Assembly: GCA_030042915.1 (NCBI GenBank)
Contig: JASHYS010000062.1
Span: 1 to 11,293 of the forward strand
Source: Acidobacteriaceae bacterium
GTDB lineage: Bacteria > Acidobacteriota > Terriglobia > Terriglobales > Acidobacteriaceae
Length of the DNA: 11,293 bases
Reading direction: 5' to 3'
Positions 1-6,966 of the stretch are shown one piece after another; position 1 is the stretch's first letter, and each line of letters starts with the position of its first letter. The position numbers were made by a program, and so were the translations under genes. The notes under the pieces were generated by a model. It had not been told where the DNA came from, made no database searches, and saw nothing but the letters and a program-made list of their open reading frames with translations.

Positions 1-570
1 GTTGAGGCCCTTTCGTGCAAGGGCGAAGACATCTTCATCGTGGGCGGCGCCAACTCTGCCGGCCAGGCCGCCCTTTATTTCGCTAAATATGCCAATAAAG
101 TAACCATGCTGGTGCGTGGTGAAGGACTTTCCGGCACCATGTCAAAATACTTGATCGATGAGATTGCTCATACATCAAATATCGTGATAGAGGCGTATAC
201 CCAGGTGGTTGAGGCACTGGGCGATGGGCGATTGGGGGCGCTCAAGTTGCGGGGCCCGTCTGGTGATGTCGAGGTGCCGGCCACTTCGGTGTTCGTGTTT
301 ATCGGCGCTGCTCCCGTCACCACGTGGCTGCCCGCGTGCATCTTGCGCGACGACAAAGGCTTCCTGCTCGCCGGTTCTGACCTGCGCACCGACGGCAAGC
401 TGCCTGAGATCTGGCGGGAAGCGCGCGAGCCGTTTTTGCTGGAGAGCAGTGTTCCCGGAGTCTTCGTTGCCGGCGACGTCCGGCACGGCTCCATCAAGCG
501 CGTGGCGTCGGCTGTCGGCGAAGGGTCAATTGCGGTGCAGTTTATTCACCAGTATCTGGCGGGGTTCTGA
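1..570 (+). CDS. Thioredoxin-reductase-like FAD-dependent oxidoreductase, C-terminal part (5' end outside window)
   Basis: The frame is open from the first base and ends with TGA at 568-570, giving 189 residues of a longer protein. The GTG at 40 is an internal codon, not the start. Seen: a second dinucleotide-binding motif VGGANSAGQAA (residues 14-24), the central NAD(P)H-binding part of class II pyridine nucleotide-disulfide reductases, and near the C-terminus VFVAGDVRHG (about 154-163), the FAD-contacting GD motif of thioredoxin reductases. In classical TrxR the CxxC pair lies just before the NADPH-domain glycine motif. Only a single Cys (residue 6) is visible there, so a disulfide-reductase function is doubtful unless the missing part supplies cysteines. 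Related proteins often carry an N-terminal cyclic-nucleotide-binding or receiver domain, which cannot be checked here. The gene lies 51 bp upstream of a sensor kinase on the same strand, so the two are probably co-transcribed. Family sure; substrate unknown. Confidence 0.85.
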   Translation, partial: VEALSCKGEDIFIVGGANSAGQAALYFAKYANKVTMLVRGEGLSGTMSKYLIDEIAHTSNIVIEAYTQVVEALGDGRLGALKLRGPSGDVEVPATSVFVFIGAAPVTTWLPACILRDDKGFLLAGSDLRTDGKLPEIWREAREPFLLESSVPGVFVAGDVRHGSIKRVASAVGEGSIAVQFIHQYLAGF

Positions 571-621
571 GTTTCGGCGATTGGGTTTTTTGAAAGGGCA
601 CGTAGGGCACAAATTGGCACG

Positions 622-2076
622 ATGAGCGAGAGCGCACAACCTATCCGGGTCGAGCCGGTCCTTCTGAAGGATTTCGCCGAAGCCTTACCCAAGACGCACG
701 TCTTTGGCGGCACAGCCTTCGATGCCATCGGCGGCGTCGAGCGCGTTGAGCGCGTGACCGCGAGAGCTGGCGCCATTCTTGTGGAACCCGGCGCCCCGTG
801 GCTCTACTATTGGCTTCTGCTCGAAGGCGAAACGCGCGCCGAGCGCCCCGAATCTGACGGCACTGCGACGTTGATTGGATTTGCGCGCCCCGGCGACGGT
901 TTCGGCGAGGTGCCCCTGCTCAGCGGCAGGATGCAATCGCCCTTCCGGATTATCGCTTCGCAGGATTCAGTATTTCTGCGCTTCACTGAACAGGAATTCT
1001 GGTCCCTGCTCTCCTGCTGTCCTTCTGTCCGCAAAACTGTCCTGGCCGACAGCGCGCAGCGTCTGCAGGCCTATCAGGTCGAAGCTCTGCATCGCGAAAA
1101 GCTCGTCTCACTGGGAACGCTGGCCGCGGGCCTCATGCACGAGCTCCACAATCCCGGCTCGGCCGCCAAGCGTGCCGCCTCGCAGCTACGCGAGAATCTG
1201 CACCGCCTGCAGCAGCTCAGCCTGCGCTACAGCGATAAACCCAAAACTCCGGCCCAACTCCAATGCATCAGGGGACTGCTGGAACACGCCATGAGCAGCT
1301 GCTCACTCCCCGCCATGAGCAGCCTGGAGCAGGCTGACGCCGAGGAGGCCATGAGCGACTGGCTCGCCGGCGCGCAGGTCGAGAATGCCTATACCATCGG
1401 CCCGGCTCTCGTTTCCATGGGGTTTAATCGCGAAGAACTGGCCTGCATCCAGGAGCACTTCGATCCGTCGTCGTTCTCCGATACGCTCAACTGGTTCGGC
1501 GCGCTCGTCTCCAGCGTCTCGCTGGTTTGCGCCATCGAGGAAAGCATCAACCGCATCTCAGAGCTGGTGATGGCGGTGAAGAAATTCGCCTACGACGAGC
1601 GCACGCCCGACAAGGAGCTCGACGTCCACGACAGCCTGCAGAGCACTCTTACCATTCTGGGCCACAAATTGCGCATCAAGCAGATTCAGGTGGAAAAGCG
1701 CTTCGCGGCTTCGCCCTCCACCATCCGCACGCGCGGCTCCGCGCTCAGCCAGGTCTGGACCAACCTCATCGACAATGCCGTGGATGCCTCGCCCGACGGC
1801 GCCAAGATCGAAATCTCTACATGGTCCGAACCCGGCTGGCTCGTGGTCTGCATCGGCGATCATGGCTCGGGCATTCCCGCCGATGTCTTGCCGCACATCT
1901 TTGAGGCTTTCTTCACCACCAAGGCGCAAGGCTCGGGCACCGGCCTGGGTCTGGAAATCGTTCACCGCATCGTGACGCAAAAATTCGGCGGCGCCATCGA
2001 GGTCCAATCCGAACCCGGCGACACCCGCTTTATCATTCGCCTGCCCATGAATTCCAGCGGCCGCGAGAGCGGATAG
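622..2076 (+). CDS. Sensor histidine kinase with N-terminal cyclic-nucleotide-binding-like domain
   Basis: A 484-residue, probably cytoplasmic ATP-dependent histidine kinase with no evident membrane segment. Domains: residues about 20-150 resemble a cyclic-nucleotide-binding/CRP-type beta-roll, with [11 protein letters not shown] at 90-100. The arginine that normally follows the FGE turn and holds the phosphate is not in its usual RxAT context, so the pocket may be degenerate. H-box: H173 in the segment [14 protein letters not shown]. Catalytic domain: N-box N381/N385 (NLIDNAVDA), G1 box D413-H-G-S-G417, F-box [10 protein letters not shown]2 box GSGTGLGL (437-444). H173 to N381 is about 208 residues, roughly 100 more than in EnvZ-type kinases. 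The extra material is a mostly helical stretch of about 195-305. No receiver domain or response regulator is in the window. The ATG at 622 follows the upstream stop by 51 bp and its Shine-Dalgarno is weak, so the start is less certain than the family. Confidence 0.9.
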   Translation: MSESAQPIRVEPVLLKDFAEALPKTHVFGGTAFDAIGGVERVERVTARAGAILVEPGAPWLYYWLLLEGETRAERPESDGTATLIGFARPGDGFGEVPLLSGRMQSPFRIIASQDSVFLRFTEQEFWSLLSCCPSVRKTVLADSAQRLQAYQVEALHREKLVSLGTLAAGLMHELHNPGSAAKRAASQLRENLHRLQQLSLRYSDKPKTPAQLQCIRGLLEHAMSSCSLPAMSSLEQADAEEAMSDWLAGAQVENAYTIGPALVSMGFNREELACIQEHFDPSSFSDTLNWFGALVSSVSLVCAIEESINRISELVMAVKKFAYDERTPDKELDVHDSLQSTLTILGHKLRIKQIQVEKRFAASPSTIRTRGSALSQVWTNLIDNAVDASPDGAKIEISTWSEPGWLVVCIGDHGSGIPADVLPHIFEAFFTTKAQGSGTGLGLEIVHRIVTQKFGGAIEVQSEPGDTRFIIRLPMNSSGRESG

Positions 2077-2082
2077 CAAGGC

Positions 2083-2102
2083 GCTAAGAGCTGACAGCTA
2101 GC
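2083..2102. repeat. Short AGCT-rich repeat-like segment at the convergent gene junction
   Basis: The 21-bp gap between the convergent kinase and GH3 genes reads as overlapping AGCT-type words (GCTAAGAGCT, then GACAGCTAGC). The segment runs into the GH3 stop codon, which is the TAG read on the minus strand from 2098-2100. A similar AGCTA-rich unit sits at 6939-6966. Only the sequence similarity is seen; a mobile or structural role is not shown. Confidence 0.3.
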
Positions 2103-4197
2103 GAATCTCCAGGTTCGCTTTCAACGGCGTATTGGCCGACGAATCTCCTACCATCACCTGAAATTCACCTTGCGCCACCTGCCATGCATGCGCCTTCTCT
2201 GACCAATAGGAAAACGCGCGCGCATCGAGCTTGACCTCAACGAGCGTCGTTTGTCCGGGATTCAGCATCACCTTTTTGAAGCCCTTCAACTGCATCGGCG
2301 GCTCGTTGCCCTCGGCAATCTGAGGAAAGCCCAGATACACCTGCGCCACTTCAGCCCCGGCGCGCTTGCCCGTGTTGGTCACCTTGAAAATTACCGTGGC
2401 CCTGGCGCTGCCCGGTTGCTGGCTCACTTTAAGGCCGTCAAACCTGAACTCGGTGTAGGAAAGCCCGAACCCGAACGGAAACAGCGGCGCAATGTGATGC
2501 GCCGTGTAGCCGCGGTAGCCCACCTCGAGGCCTTCGCTGTAATGCACCACGCCGTCCACGCCCGGATACTGCTGCAGATTACTGGCCAGCGTGTCTTCAA
2601 CGCTGCGCGGAAACGTCAGCGGCAGCTTGCCCGACGGATTCACCTTGCCGACGAGAACGTCGGCCACGGCGTTTCCGTCCTCTTCGCCCGGATACCACAC
2701 CTCCAGCACCGCCGCAACCTTGTCAATCCATGGCATCACAATCGCCGATCCGCTCTTGAGCACCACCACGGTCCTGGAATTCGCCTCGGCCACGGCCTCA
2801 ATCAACTGGTTCTGTGCCGCGGGCAGCTCCAGGCTCTGATCGCGCCCCTCGCTGTCCTGGTCGCCCACCATCACCACGGCAATCTGCGCGCGTTTGGCCG
2901 CGGCTGCGGCCGCGTCGATGTCGCTGCCGTCACTCACCGTCATCCGCGTCACCAGCGAATCGACGGCTGCCTGCAATCCGTCGTAGGGCGTGATGGTGTA
3001 GAGCGGGATGACATGCGAGCTTCCACCACCGCCGGTGTTCGACCGAATGGCGTAGGGCCCAATCAGCGCGATGGTTCGCGTGGATGCGAGATCGAGCGGC
3101 AGCAGATTCCCTTCGTTCTTCAGCAACACCATCCCCTGCGCGGCGATCTTGCGTGCCACTGCGCCATGCGCGAAGGCCGGAATTGGCGCCGGCCTCGGTT
3201 GCGGCGCAAAATCCCCATACTCGATCATCTTGGCGAAGCGCCGTACCAGCATCTCGTCAATCCGCGCCTGGGGTACTTGTCCCGATTCGACGGCCTTCTT
3301 CAATTCGTCGCCGAAATATCTGCCCGTTGGCATCTCCAGGTCCAACCCCGCCAGCGCACTGGGCACCGTGCTGTGTGTCGCGCCCCAATCCGAGATCACA
3401 AATCCGTCAAATCCCCACTCTTTCTTCAGCACATCGGTCAGCATCGGCGCGTTCTCGCAGTCGAACGCTCCATTCACCTTTGGATACGCGCACATCAGCG
3501 ACGCCGAATGTGCTTCCTTGATCGACGCCTCAAAGGCCGGCATGTAAATCTCGCGCAGCGTCCGCTCGCCGATCTCCTCGTTGATGCTCATGCGCTCTGC
3601 TTCCTGGTTGTTGGCCAAGTAGTGCTTCACGTTGGCCATGATTCCCGTGCTTTGCACGCCCTGGATTGCAGCCACGGCAATGCGCCCATCCAAAAATGGA
3701 TCTTCGCCGAAGCTTTCGAACACGCGTCCGCCCTGCGGCACGCGCGCAATGTTGATGTCGGGCGATTCAAACAACAGGCTGCCCAGCGCGCGCGTCTCCT
3801 CGGCTTCGAGCTTTCCGTAGGTACGCGCCAACTCCGGATCCCAGGTGGCAGCCAAGGCAATCGGCGCCGGCCACGCCGTAGCCGGCTTCTGCGGTCCCGC
3901 ACCGCCGGGCCCAACGCCTGCGGGGCCGTTCGTCATGTGCAGCGCCGGAATACCCAATCGCGGCAATCCTGGAACCACGCGAAAATCCGTCGCATCCCGG
4001 ATTCCGTGCAGCTGGGCGATTTTTTCGTCCAGCGTCATTTTGGCCACAATCGCCCGCGCGCGCACCACCGCCTGCGCGTGGGTGACGTGCGTTTGCTGGG
4101 CAGGCGAGGCTGCGCTCAACCCCAAAAACGCAACGGCCAGAACCGGAAATATTCCGAGAGGGGTAGGGATTTGTCTGGAAAGAGTGGAAGGCATCAT
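2098..4197 (-). CDS. Secreted glycoside hydrolase family 3 beta-glycosidase (beta-glucosidase/beta-xylosidase type)
   Basis: A 699-residue retaining exo-acting glycosidase that removes terminal beta-linked glucose or xylose from oligosaccharides. An N-terminal signal peptide (hydrophobic about residues 14-29, likely cut after the SPA before QQ near 34) sends it to the periplasm or outside. Domains in order: GH3 N-terminal barrel (about 50-310) with NVKHYLANNQE (K191, H192) and the nucleophile motif VISDWGATHS (D270); GH3 C-terminal alpha/beta sandwich (about 360-590) with the SEGRD segment, whose E450 is the probable acid/base, and the conserved stretch PGEEDGNAVADV; and a fibronectin-III-like domain (about 625-695). 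No PA14 insertion is seen. The usual EGxDR is EGRDQ here. ATG codons at 4197 and 4194 both fit and the Shine-Dalgarno is weak. It is transcribed divergently from the GH28 gene and shares its regulatory region, which suggests joint induction by plant polysaccharide. Sugar specificity cannot be read from sequence. Confidence 0.93.
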   Translation of the reverse strand: MMPSTLSRQIPTPLGIFPVLAVAFLGLSAASPAQQTHVTHAQAVVRARAIVAKMTLDEKIAQLHGIRDATDFRVVPGLPRLGIPALHMTNGPAGVGPGGAGPQKPATAWPAPIALAATWDPELARTYGKLEAEETRALGSLLFESPDINIARVPQGGRVFESFGEDPFLDGRIAVAAIQGVQSTGIMANVKHYLANNQEAERMSINEEIGERTLREIYMPAFEASIKEAHSASLMCAYPKVNGAFDCENAPMLTDVLKKEWGFDGFVISDWGATHSTVPSALAGLDLEMPTGRYFGDELKKAVESGQVPQARIDEMLVRRFAKMIEYGDFAPQPRPAPIPAFAHGAVARKIAAQGMVLLKNEGNLLPLDLASTRTIALIGPYAIRSNTGGGGSSHVIPLYTITPYDGLQAAVDSLVTRMTVSDGSDIDAAAAAAKRAQIAVVMVGDQDSEGRDQSLELPAAQNQLIEAVAEANSRTVVVLKSGSAIVMPWIDKVAAVLEVWYPGEEDGNAVADVLVGKVNPSGKLPLTFPRSVEDTLASNLQQYPGVDGVVHYSEGLEVGYRGYTAHHIAPLFPFGFGLSYTEFRFDGLKVSQQPGSARATVIFKVTNTGKRAGAEVAQVYLGFPQIAEGNEPPMQLKGFKKVMLNPGQTTLVEVKLDARAFSYWSEKAHAWQVAQGEFQVMVGDSSANTPLKANLEIR

Positions 4198-4305
4198 AAA
4201 TTCTCATTGCGCTCGCCGTGCGAGCCGCAATTCCAGCGGAATTCTACCACCCCGCGTCGCGCGCGAAACGTACCTCGGTTCTACCAGCCAATTGGCTTGC
4301 CAATT

Positions 4306-4318
4306 GTGGTAGGACCAC
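4306..4318. promoter_or_regulatory. Candidate GntR/FadR-subfamily operator (TGGTnnnACCA)
   Basis: GTGGT-AGG-ACCAC is a perfect 13-nt palindrome with a 3-nt centre. Its core TGGTAGGACCA fits the TGGTnnnACCA pattern known for FadR-subfamily GntR regulators, the group that includes the hexuronate regulators ExuR and UxuR. It lies about 16 nt upstream of a possible -10 box for the GH28 gene, where a bound repressor would block transcription. A close relative is at 11111-11123 upstream of uxaC. Confidence 0.5.
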
Positions 4319-4333
4319 TTGATTCCGCTGGTG

Positions 4334-4339
4334 TATGAT
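4334..4339 (+). promoter_or_regulatory. Possible -10 box for the GH28 gene
   Basis: TATGAT matches the sigma-70 -10 consensus at five of six bases and would start transcription near 4346, about 30 nt before the GH28 ATG. No good -35 box stands 16-18 nt upstream, so the call is tentative; an activator-dependent promoter would also fit. Confidence 0.3.
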
Positions 4340-4364
4340 GAGTGCGCTCGAATCTCATCCCCGC

Positions 4365-4368
4365 GAGG
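4365..4368 (+). promoter_or_regulatory. Ribosome binding site that fixes the GH28 start at 4376
   Basis: GAGG ends 7 nt before the ATG at 4376, a good Shine-Dalgarno distance. The upstream in-frame TTG at 4319 lies inside the palindromic promoter region and would put 19 polar residues before the signal peptide, so 4376 is preferred. Confidence 0.6.
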
Positions 4369-4375
4369 CTACCCA

Positions 4376-5665
4376 ATGTTCCCGAGCAAAAACTTGCGCC
4401 CGCGCGTGGCCATGGCGGCGCTGCTGGTTGCTTTCGTGCTTTCGGCCGCCGTTCTCCACGCGGCACGCACATGCAATCCGCGCGACTTTGGCGCAAGGGG
4501 CGACGGCACCACCAAGGACACCGATGCCATTCAAAAGGCCATCGACACCTGCGCGGCCAAGGGCGGGGGCACGGTGCTGCTCACCGCCGGCACGTACGTG
4601 AGCGCGCCCATCGTGCTCAAAAGCAAAATCACGCTGCAGCTCGACAAGGGTGCCACGCTTCTCGGTTCGCCCGATCATGCCGACTATCCCGCCAAGACCG
4701 AGTTCCGCCTTCCCGCCCTGCAATCGCTCGTGAGCGCCACCGATGCTGAGAACGTAGCCATTACCGGCGAGGGCACGATCGATGGCAATGGCGAGAGCTG
4801 GTGGCAGATGGCCCGCGGCAATCGCGACTTTGGCGTCATGGGCAGTCCCCATCCCCGCCCGCGCCTGATCGTCTTCGACCATTGCAAGCACGTGCGCGTG
4901 GAAGGCGTCACCATCCAGAACTCGCCCTTCTGGCAACTGGTTCCCTACTACTCTGACGACGTGGTCATCAGCAATGTCAGAATTCTGGCGCCGTATCCAT
5001 CACCGAATACCGACGCTGTCGATCCCTTCTCTTCTTCCAACATCAAGATCGATCATCTTTACGCCGATACCGGCGACGATAACATCGCTATCAAGTCCGG
5101 CGCCATCAACTCGCCCGGACCCGATGATCCCAGCCACGACATCACCATCACCGACTGCACGTTTCTCCATGGCCACGGCCTGTCTATCGGCAGCGAGATT
5201 GCGGGCGGCGCGCACAACATTACTGCCGAGCGCATTCACTTTGAAGGCACCGACAACGGCATCCGCATCAAGGCCAATCGCGACCGCGGCAACGACGTCA
5301 GTCATCTGGTCTTTCGCGATCTGGATATGAAGGATGTGCGCAATCCCATCGTCATCAGCGAATACTATCCGCGCATCCTGCCGCCCGACGGCTCGCAGAC
5401 GCCGCAACCAGTGGGACGTCTGACCCCGCATTTCCACGACATCCTGCTCGAAAACATCACGGCTACCGGCGCCGCGATGGATGGTGCCATCGTCGGCCTT
5501 CCCGAGTCACCGGTTGACGATGTGGTTCTGAAAAACGTCAAGCTGAGCGGCCAGACCGGCCTCAGCATCGGCTACGCCACGGTCACGGGAACCGACGTGG
5601 AAGTGAACGCAACGCAAGGCGAAGCCATCCTCAAGCGCGACGGGGCCAACGTCACGCTGCGCTGA
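4376..5665 (+). CDS. Secreted GH28 polygalacturonase-family pectin hydrolase
   Basis: A 429-residue right-handed parallel beta-helix enzyme that hydrolyses alpha-1,4-galacturonosyl bonds of pectin by the inverting GH28 mechanism. A signal peptide (basic start, hydrophobic about residues 12-27, AxA-like site near LHAA) exports it. The mature part opens with NPRDFGARGDGTTKDTDAIQ, the pectate-lyase-3/GH28 N-terminal motif. All four GH28 signatures are present: NTD with D213, DD at 234-235, GHG at 266-268 (H267) and RIK at 297-299. Activity is therefore expected. Endo or exo action, and galacturonan versus rhamnogalacturonan or xylogalacturonan, cannot be decided from sequence. It is divergent from the GH3 gene and faces an operon for uronate catabolism, so its product is probably the substrate of the uxaC operon. 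The ATG at 4376 is chosen because of the GAGG before it and the resulting standard signal peptide. Confidence 0.93.
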   Translation: MFPSKNLRPRVAMAALLVAFVLSAAVLHAARTCNPRDFGARGDGTTKDTDAIQKAIDTCAAKGGGTVLLTAGTYVSAPIVLKSKITLQLDKGATLLGSPDHADYPAKTEFRLPALQSLVSATDAENVAITGEGTIDGNGESWWQMARGNRDFGVMGSPHPRPRLIVFDHCKHVRVEGVTIQNSPFWQLVPYYSDDVVISNVRILAPYPSPNTDAVDPFSSSNIKIDHLYADTGDDNIAIKSGAINSPGPDDPSHDITITDCTFLHGHGLSIGSEIAGGAHNITAERIHFEGTDNGIRIKANRDRGNDVSHLVFRDLDMKDVRNPIVISEYYPRILPPDGSQTPQPVGRLTPHFHDILLENITATGAAMDGAIVGLPESPVDDVVLKNVKLSGQTGLSIGYATVTGTDVEVNATQGEAILKRDGANVTLR

Positions 5666-5718
5666 TCGCAAAAGGCGGCAAGCCTGCGCTCTCGATTGGT
5701 TAGCCAGGTTGGCCGCGA

Positions 5719-6030
5719 TTACTTGACCCGCGTCATCTTCGACATCATGCCGTCGGGCGGCCCGCTCAGCGAACCATCGCTGTCCTTGGTCAAATCGGTC
5801 GTGATGCCCTCGCACGTCAGCGCGACCGTCTTGCCGTCCACCGTGTAGGTACAGTTATCCGTCAAGGCTCCGACGGTCGCAATTGCTTTGCCGCCCGATT
5901 GGAACTGGACCTGAACCAGTCCTCCGGGGCCCTGGAAGGTGTGCCCGCTGACTCCATTGCCGCAGGCCACTGCGCCAAAACACAAGATAGCGGCCGCTAC
6001 TGTCGCCAATACACGTCTAGTTGCCCTCAT
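5719..6030 (-). CDS. Small secreted lipoprotein of unknown function
   Basis: A 103-residue protein with a lipoprotein-type signal peptide: arginines at 2, 5 and 6, a hydrophobic core at about 7-20, and AVAC ending at C23, the likely lipid-modified cysteine. The mature part of about 80 residues is rich in Gly, Val and Thr and looks like short beta strands. It has two cysteines (C60 and C73) that could form a disulfide in the periplasm, and a basic end after the GPPDGMMSKM segment. No enzyme motif is visible and I do not recognise a characterised family. A GGAG lies about 8 nt upstream of the ATG. The gene lies 108 bp downstream of the SDR gene on the same strand, so it may have its own promoter or be the last gene of the operon. 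A link to uronate metabolism is not shown. Confidence 0.75.
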   Translation of the reverse strand: MRATRRVLATVAAAILCFGAVACGNGVSGHTFQGPGGLVQVQFQSGGKAIATVGALTDNCTYTVDGKTVALTCEGITTDLTKDSDGSLSGPPDGMMSKMTRVK

Positions 6031-6138
6031 GGTTCACTCCATCCGAAATAGGTATTTGGGGGGATACGGATTGAGAGACTCTAACCGCTCTGGAGCTTGT
6101 GAGGCAAGTAAATTCTGGACGAAGCAGAAGAATTCAGA

Positions 6139-6915
6139 TTATTGGTTCACGCCGCTGGCCAGAAAACCTCCGTCCACCACCAGGATTTGCCCGGTAACGA
6201 ACGATGCGCTGTCGGAAGCCAGATACACTACCGCGCCGACCAACTCTTCGGTCTTTCCAAAGCGGCCCATCGGTGTCCGCATCAGCAATTCCTGGCCGCG
6301 CGCGGTGGAGTCGAGCAACTGGGCATTCAAATCGGTGCGAAAGACGCCCGGCGCCACCGCGTTCACAGTCACGCCCTTCTTCGACCACTCCACGGCCAAC
6401 GAGCGCGTGAGCGACGCCACGCCCGCCTTGCTGGCCGCGTACGCCGCCACCTCGCTTAGCGCCACAAAGCTATTCAGCGAGGCGATGTTGATAATGCGCC
6501 CATAGCCGCGTTCGAGCATGTGCTTGCCGAATACCTGGCAGGCACGCAGCGTCCCCGTCAGATTCACGTTCAGAATGTGGTTCCAATCGGCTTCGGCCAA
6601 ATCCAACGTGGCGGTGCGCTTGATGACGCCCGCGCAATTCACCAGGATGTCCACTTTCCCAAAGCGGTCAACCGTGGCGGCCAGTAGCTTTTCCAGCGAG
6701 CCGCGATCGCCCACGTCCGAGGCCACGCGCAGCGTTTGCTGCCCGCGCGCCTCGATCTCGCCGGCGGTTTCGTCCACCTGCTGCTGGCGCCGCGCCGTGG
6801 GAACCACATCGGCGCCGGCGTCTGCCAGGCCAATGCTCAGTGCGCGGCCAATCCCTGAAGTTCCTCCCGTCACCACCGCAGTTTTGCCATCCAGGTTAAA
6901 CAGTTGCGCGTTCAT
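6139..6915 (-). CDS. SDR-family oxidoreductase, probably sugar-acid dehydrogenase (KduD/gluconate 5-dehydrogenase-like; candidate fructuronate reductase)
   Basis: A 258-residue classical short-chain dehydrogenase, cytosolic, full length for the family. Seen: cofactor-binding TGGTSGIG (16-23), tetrad residues N118, S146, Y159 and K163 (YAASK), and a C-terminal VTGQILVVDGGF of the usual kind. The conserved NNAG motif is NCAG here (93-96). R42-R43 after the second strand suggest NADP(H) preference. It resembles KduD and gluconate 5-dehydrogenases, which act on keto-acid sugars. Located downstream of uxaC and uxaE with a 42-bp gap, it is well placed to reduce D-fructuronate to D-mannonate, replacing the unrelated UxuB family. 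That assignment is inference; conversion of 5-keto-gluconate-type or unsaturated-uronate products is the main alternative. A GGAG stands 5 nt before the ATG. Confidence 0.88.
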   Translation of the reverse strand: MNAQLFNLDGKTAVVTGGTSGIGRALSIGLADAGADVVPTARRQQQVDETAGEIEARGQQTLRVASDVGDRGSLEKLLAATVDRFGKVDILVNCAGVIKRTATLDLAEADWNHILNVNLTGTLRACQVFGKHMLERGYGRIINIASLNSFVALSEVAAYAASKAGVASLTRSLAVEWSKKGVTVNAVAPGVFRTDLNAQLLDSTARGQELLMRTPMGRFGKTEELVGAVVYLASDSASFVTGQILVVDGGFLASGVNQ

Positions 6916-6938
6916 TCCATCTCCACGGGGGTAAAGCC

Positions 6939-6966
6939 AGAAGCTAGAGACTAGAAGCTAGGAGCT
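6939..6966. repeat. Imperfect tandem repeat of a 14-nt AGAAGCTAG unit overlapping the uxaE stop
   Basis: Two adjacent units start at 6939 and 6953, both beginning AGAAGCTAG and ending in CT, with three differences between them. The second unit contains the uxaE stop codon (TAG on the minus strand, 6958-6960) and its last two serine codons. It is AGCT-rich like the segment at 2083-2102. Confidence 0.55.

Larger units (their letters stand above)
4198..4375. promoter_or_regulatory. Divergent GH3/GH28 promoter region with symmetric inverted motifs
   Basis: This 178-bp gap carries both promoters. CCAGCGGAAT at 4233-4242 has a perfect inverted copy, ATTCCGCTGG, at 4322-4331. Inside these, CTACCAC at 4244-4250 has an inverted copy GTGGTAG at 4306-4312, so the same two-part module faces inward from both sides. 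A third CTACCA lies at 4281-4286 and forms an imperfect dyad with 4300-4312 (CTACCAGCCAATTGG against CCAATTGTGGTAG). A 15-nt palindrome, AATTCC-AGC-GGAATT, occupies 4229-4243, 32 nt upstream of the GH3 ATG. These are visible in the sequence; operator function is inferred. Confidence 0.6.

Noticed and set aside
2251..4338. Long open frame of about 695 codons on the plus strand, antisense to the GH3 gene
   Set aside because: It mirrors the GH3 codons in a GC-rich gene; the product is Arg/His-rich without domains or a signal, while the opposite strand encodes a full GH3 enzyme with all motifs.
4319..4375. TTG start 19 codons upstream of the GH28 ATG
   Set aside because: It overlaps the candidate operator and -10 region and would precede the signal peptide with polar residues; the ATG at 4376 has a well-placed GAGG.
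4379..4936. Plus- and minus-strand frames of 135-193 codons within the 5' part of the GH28 gene
   Set aside because: Frame shadows of the GH28 gene without their own ribosome sites or domains.
5666..5718. Rho-independent terminator between the convergent GH28 and lipoprotein genes
   Set aside because: Only short complementary words (such as GGCAAGCC) and no strong stem followed by a T-run on either strand.
6031..6138. Promoter and terminator between the SDR and lipoprotein genes
   Set aside because: TTGCCT on the minus strand resembles a -35 box but no matching -10 lies at the right distance; AGAGACTCT is too short a dyad to call.
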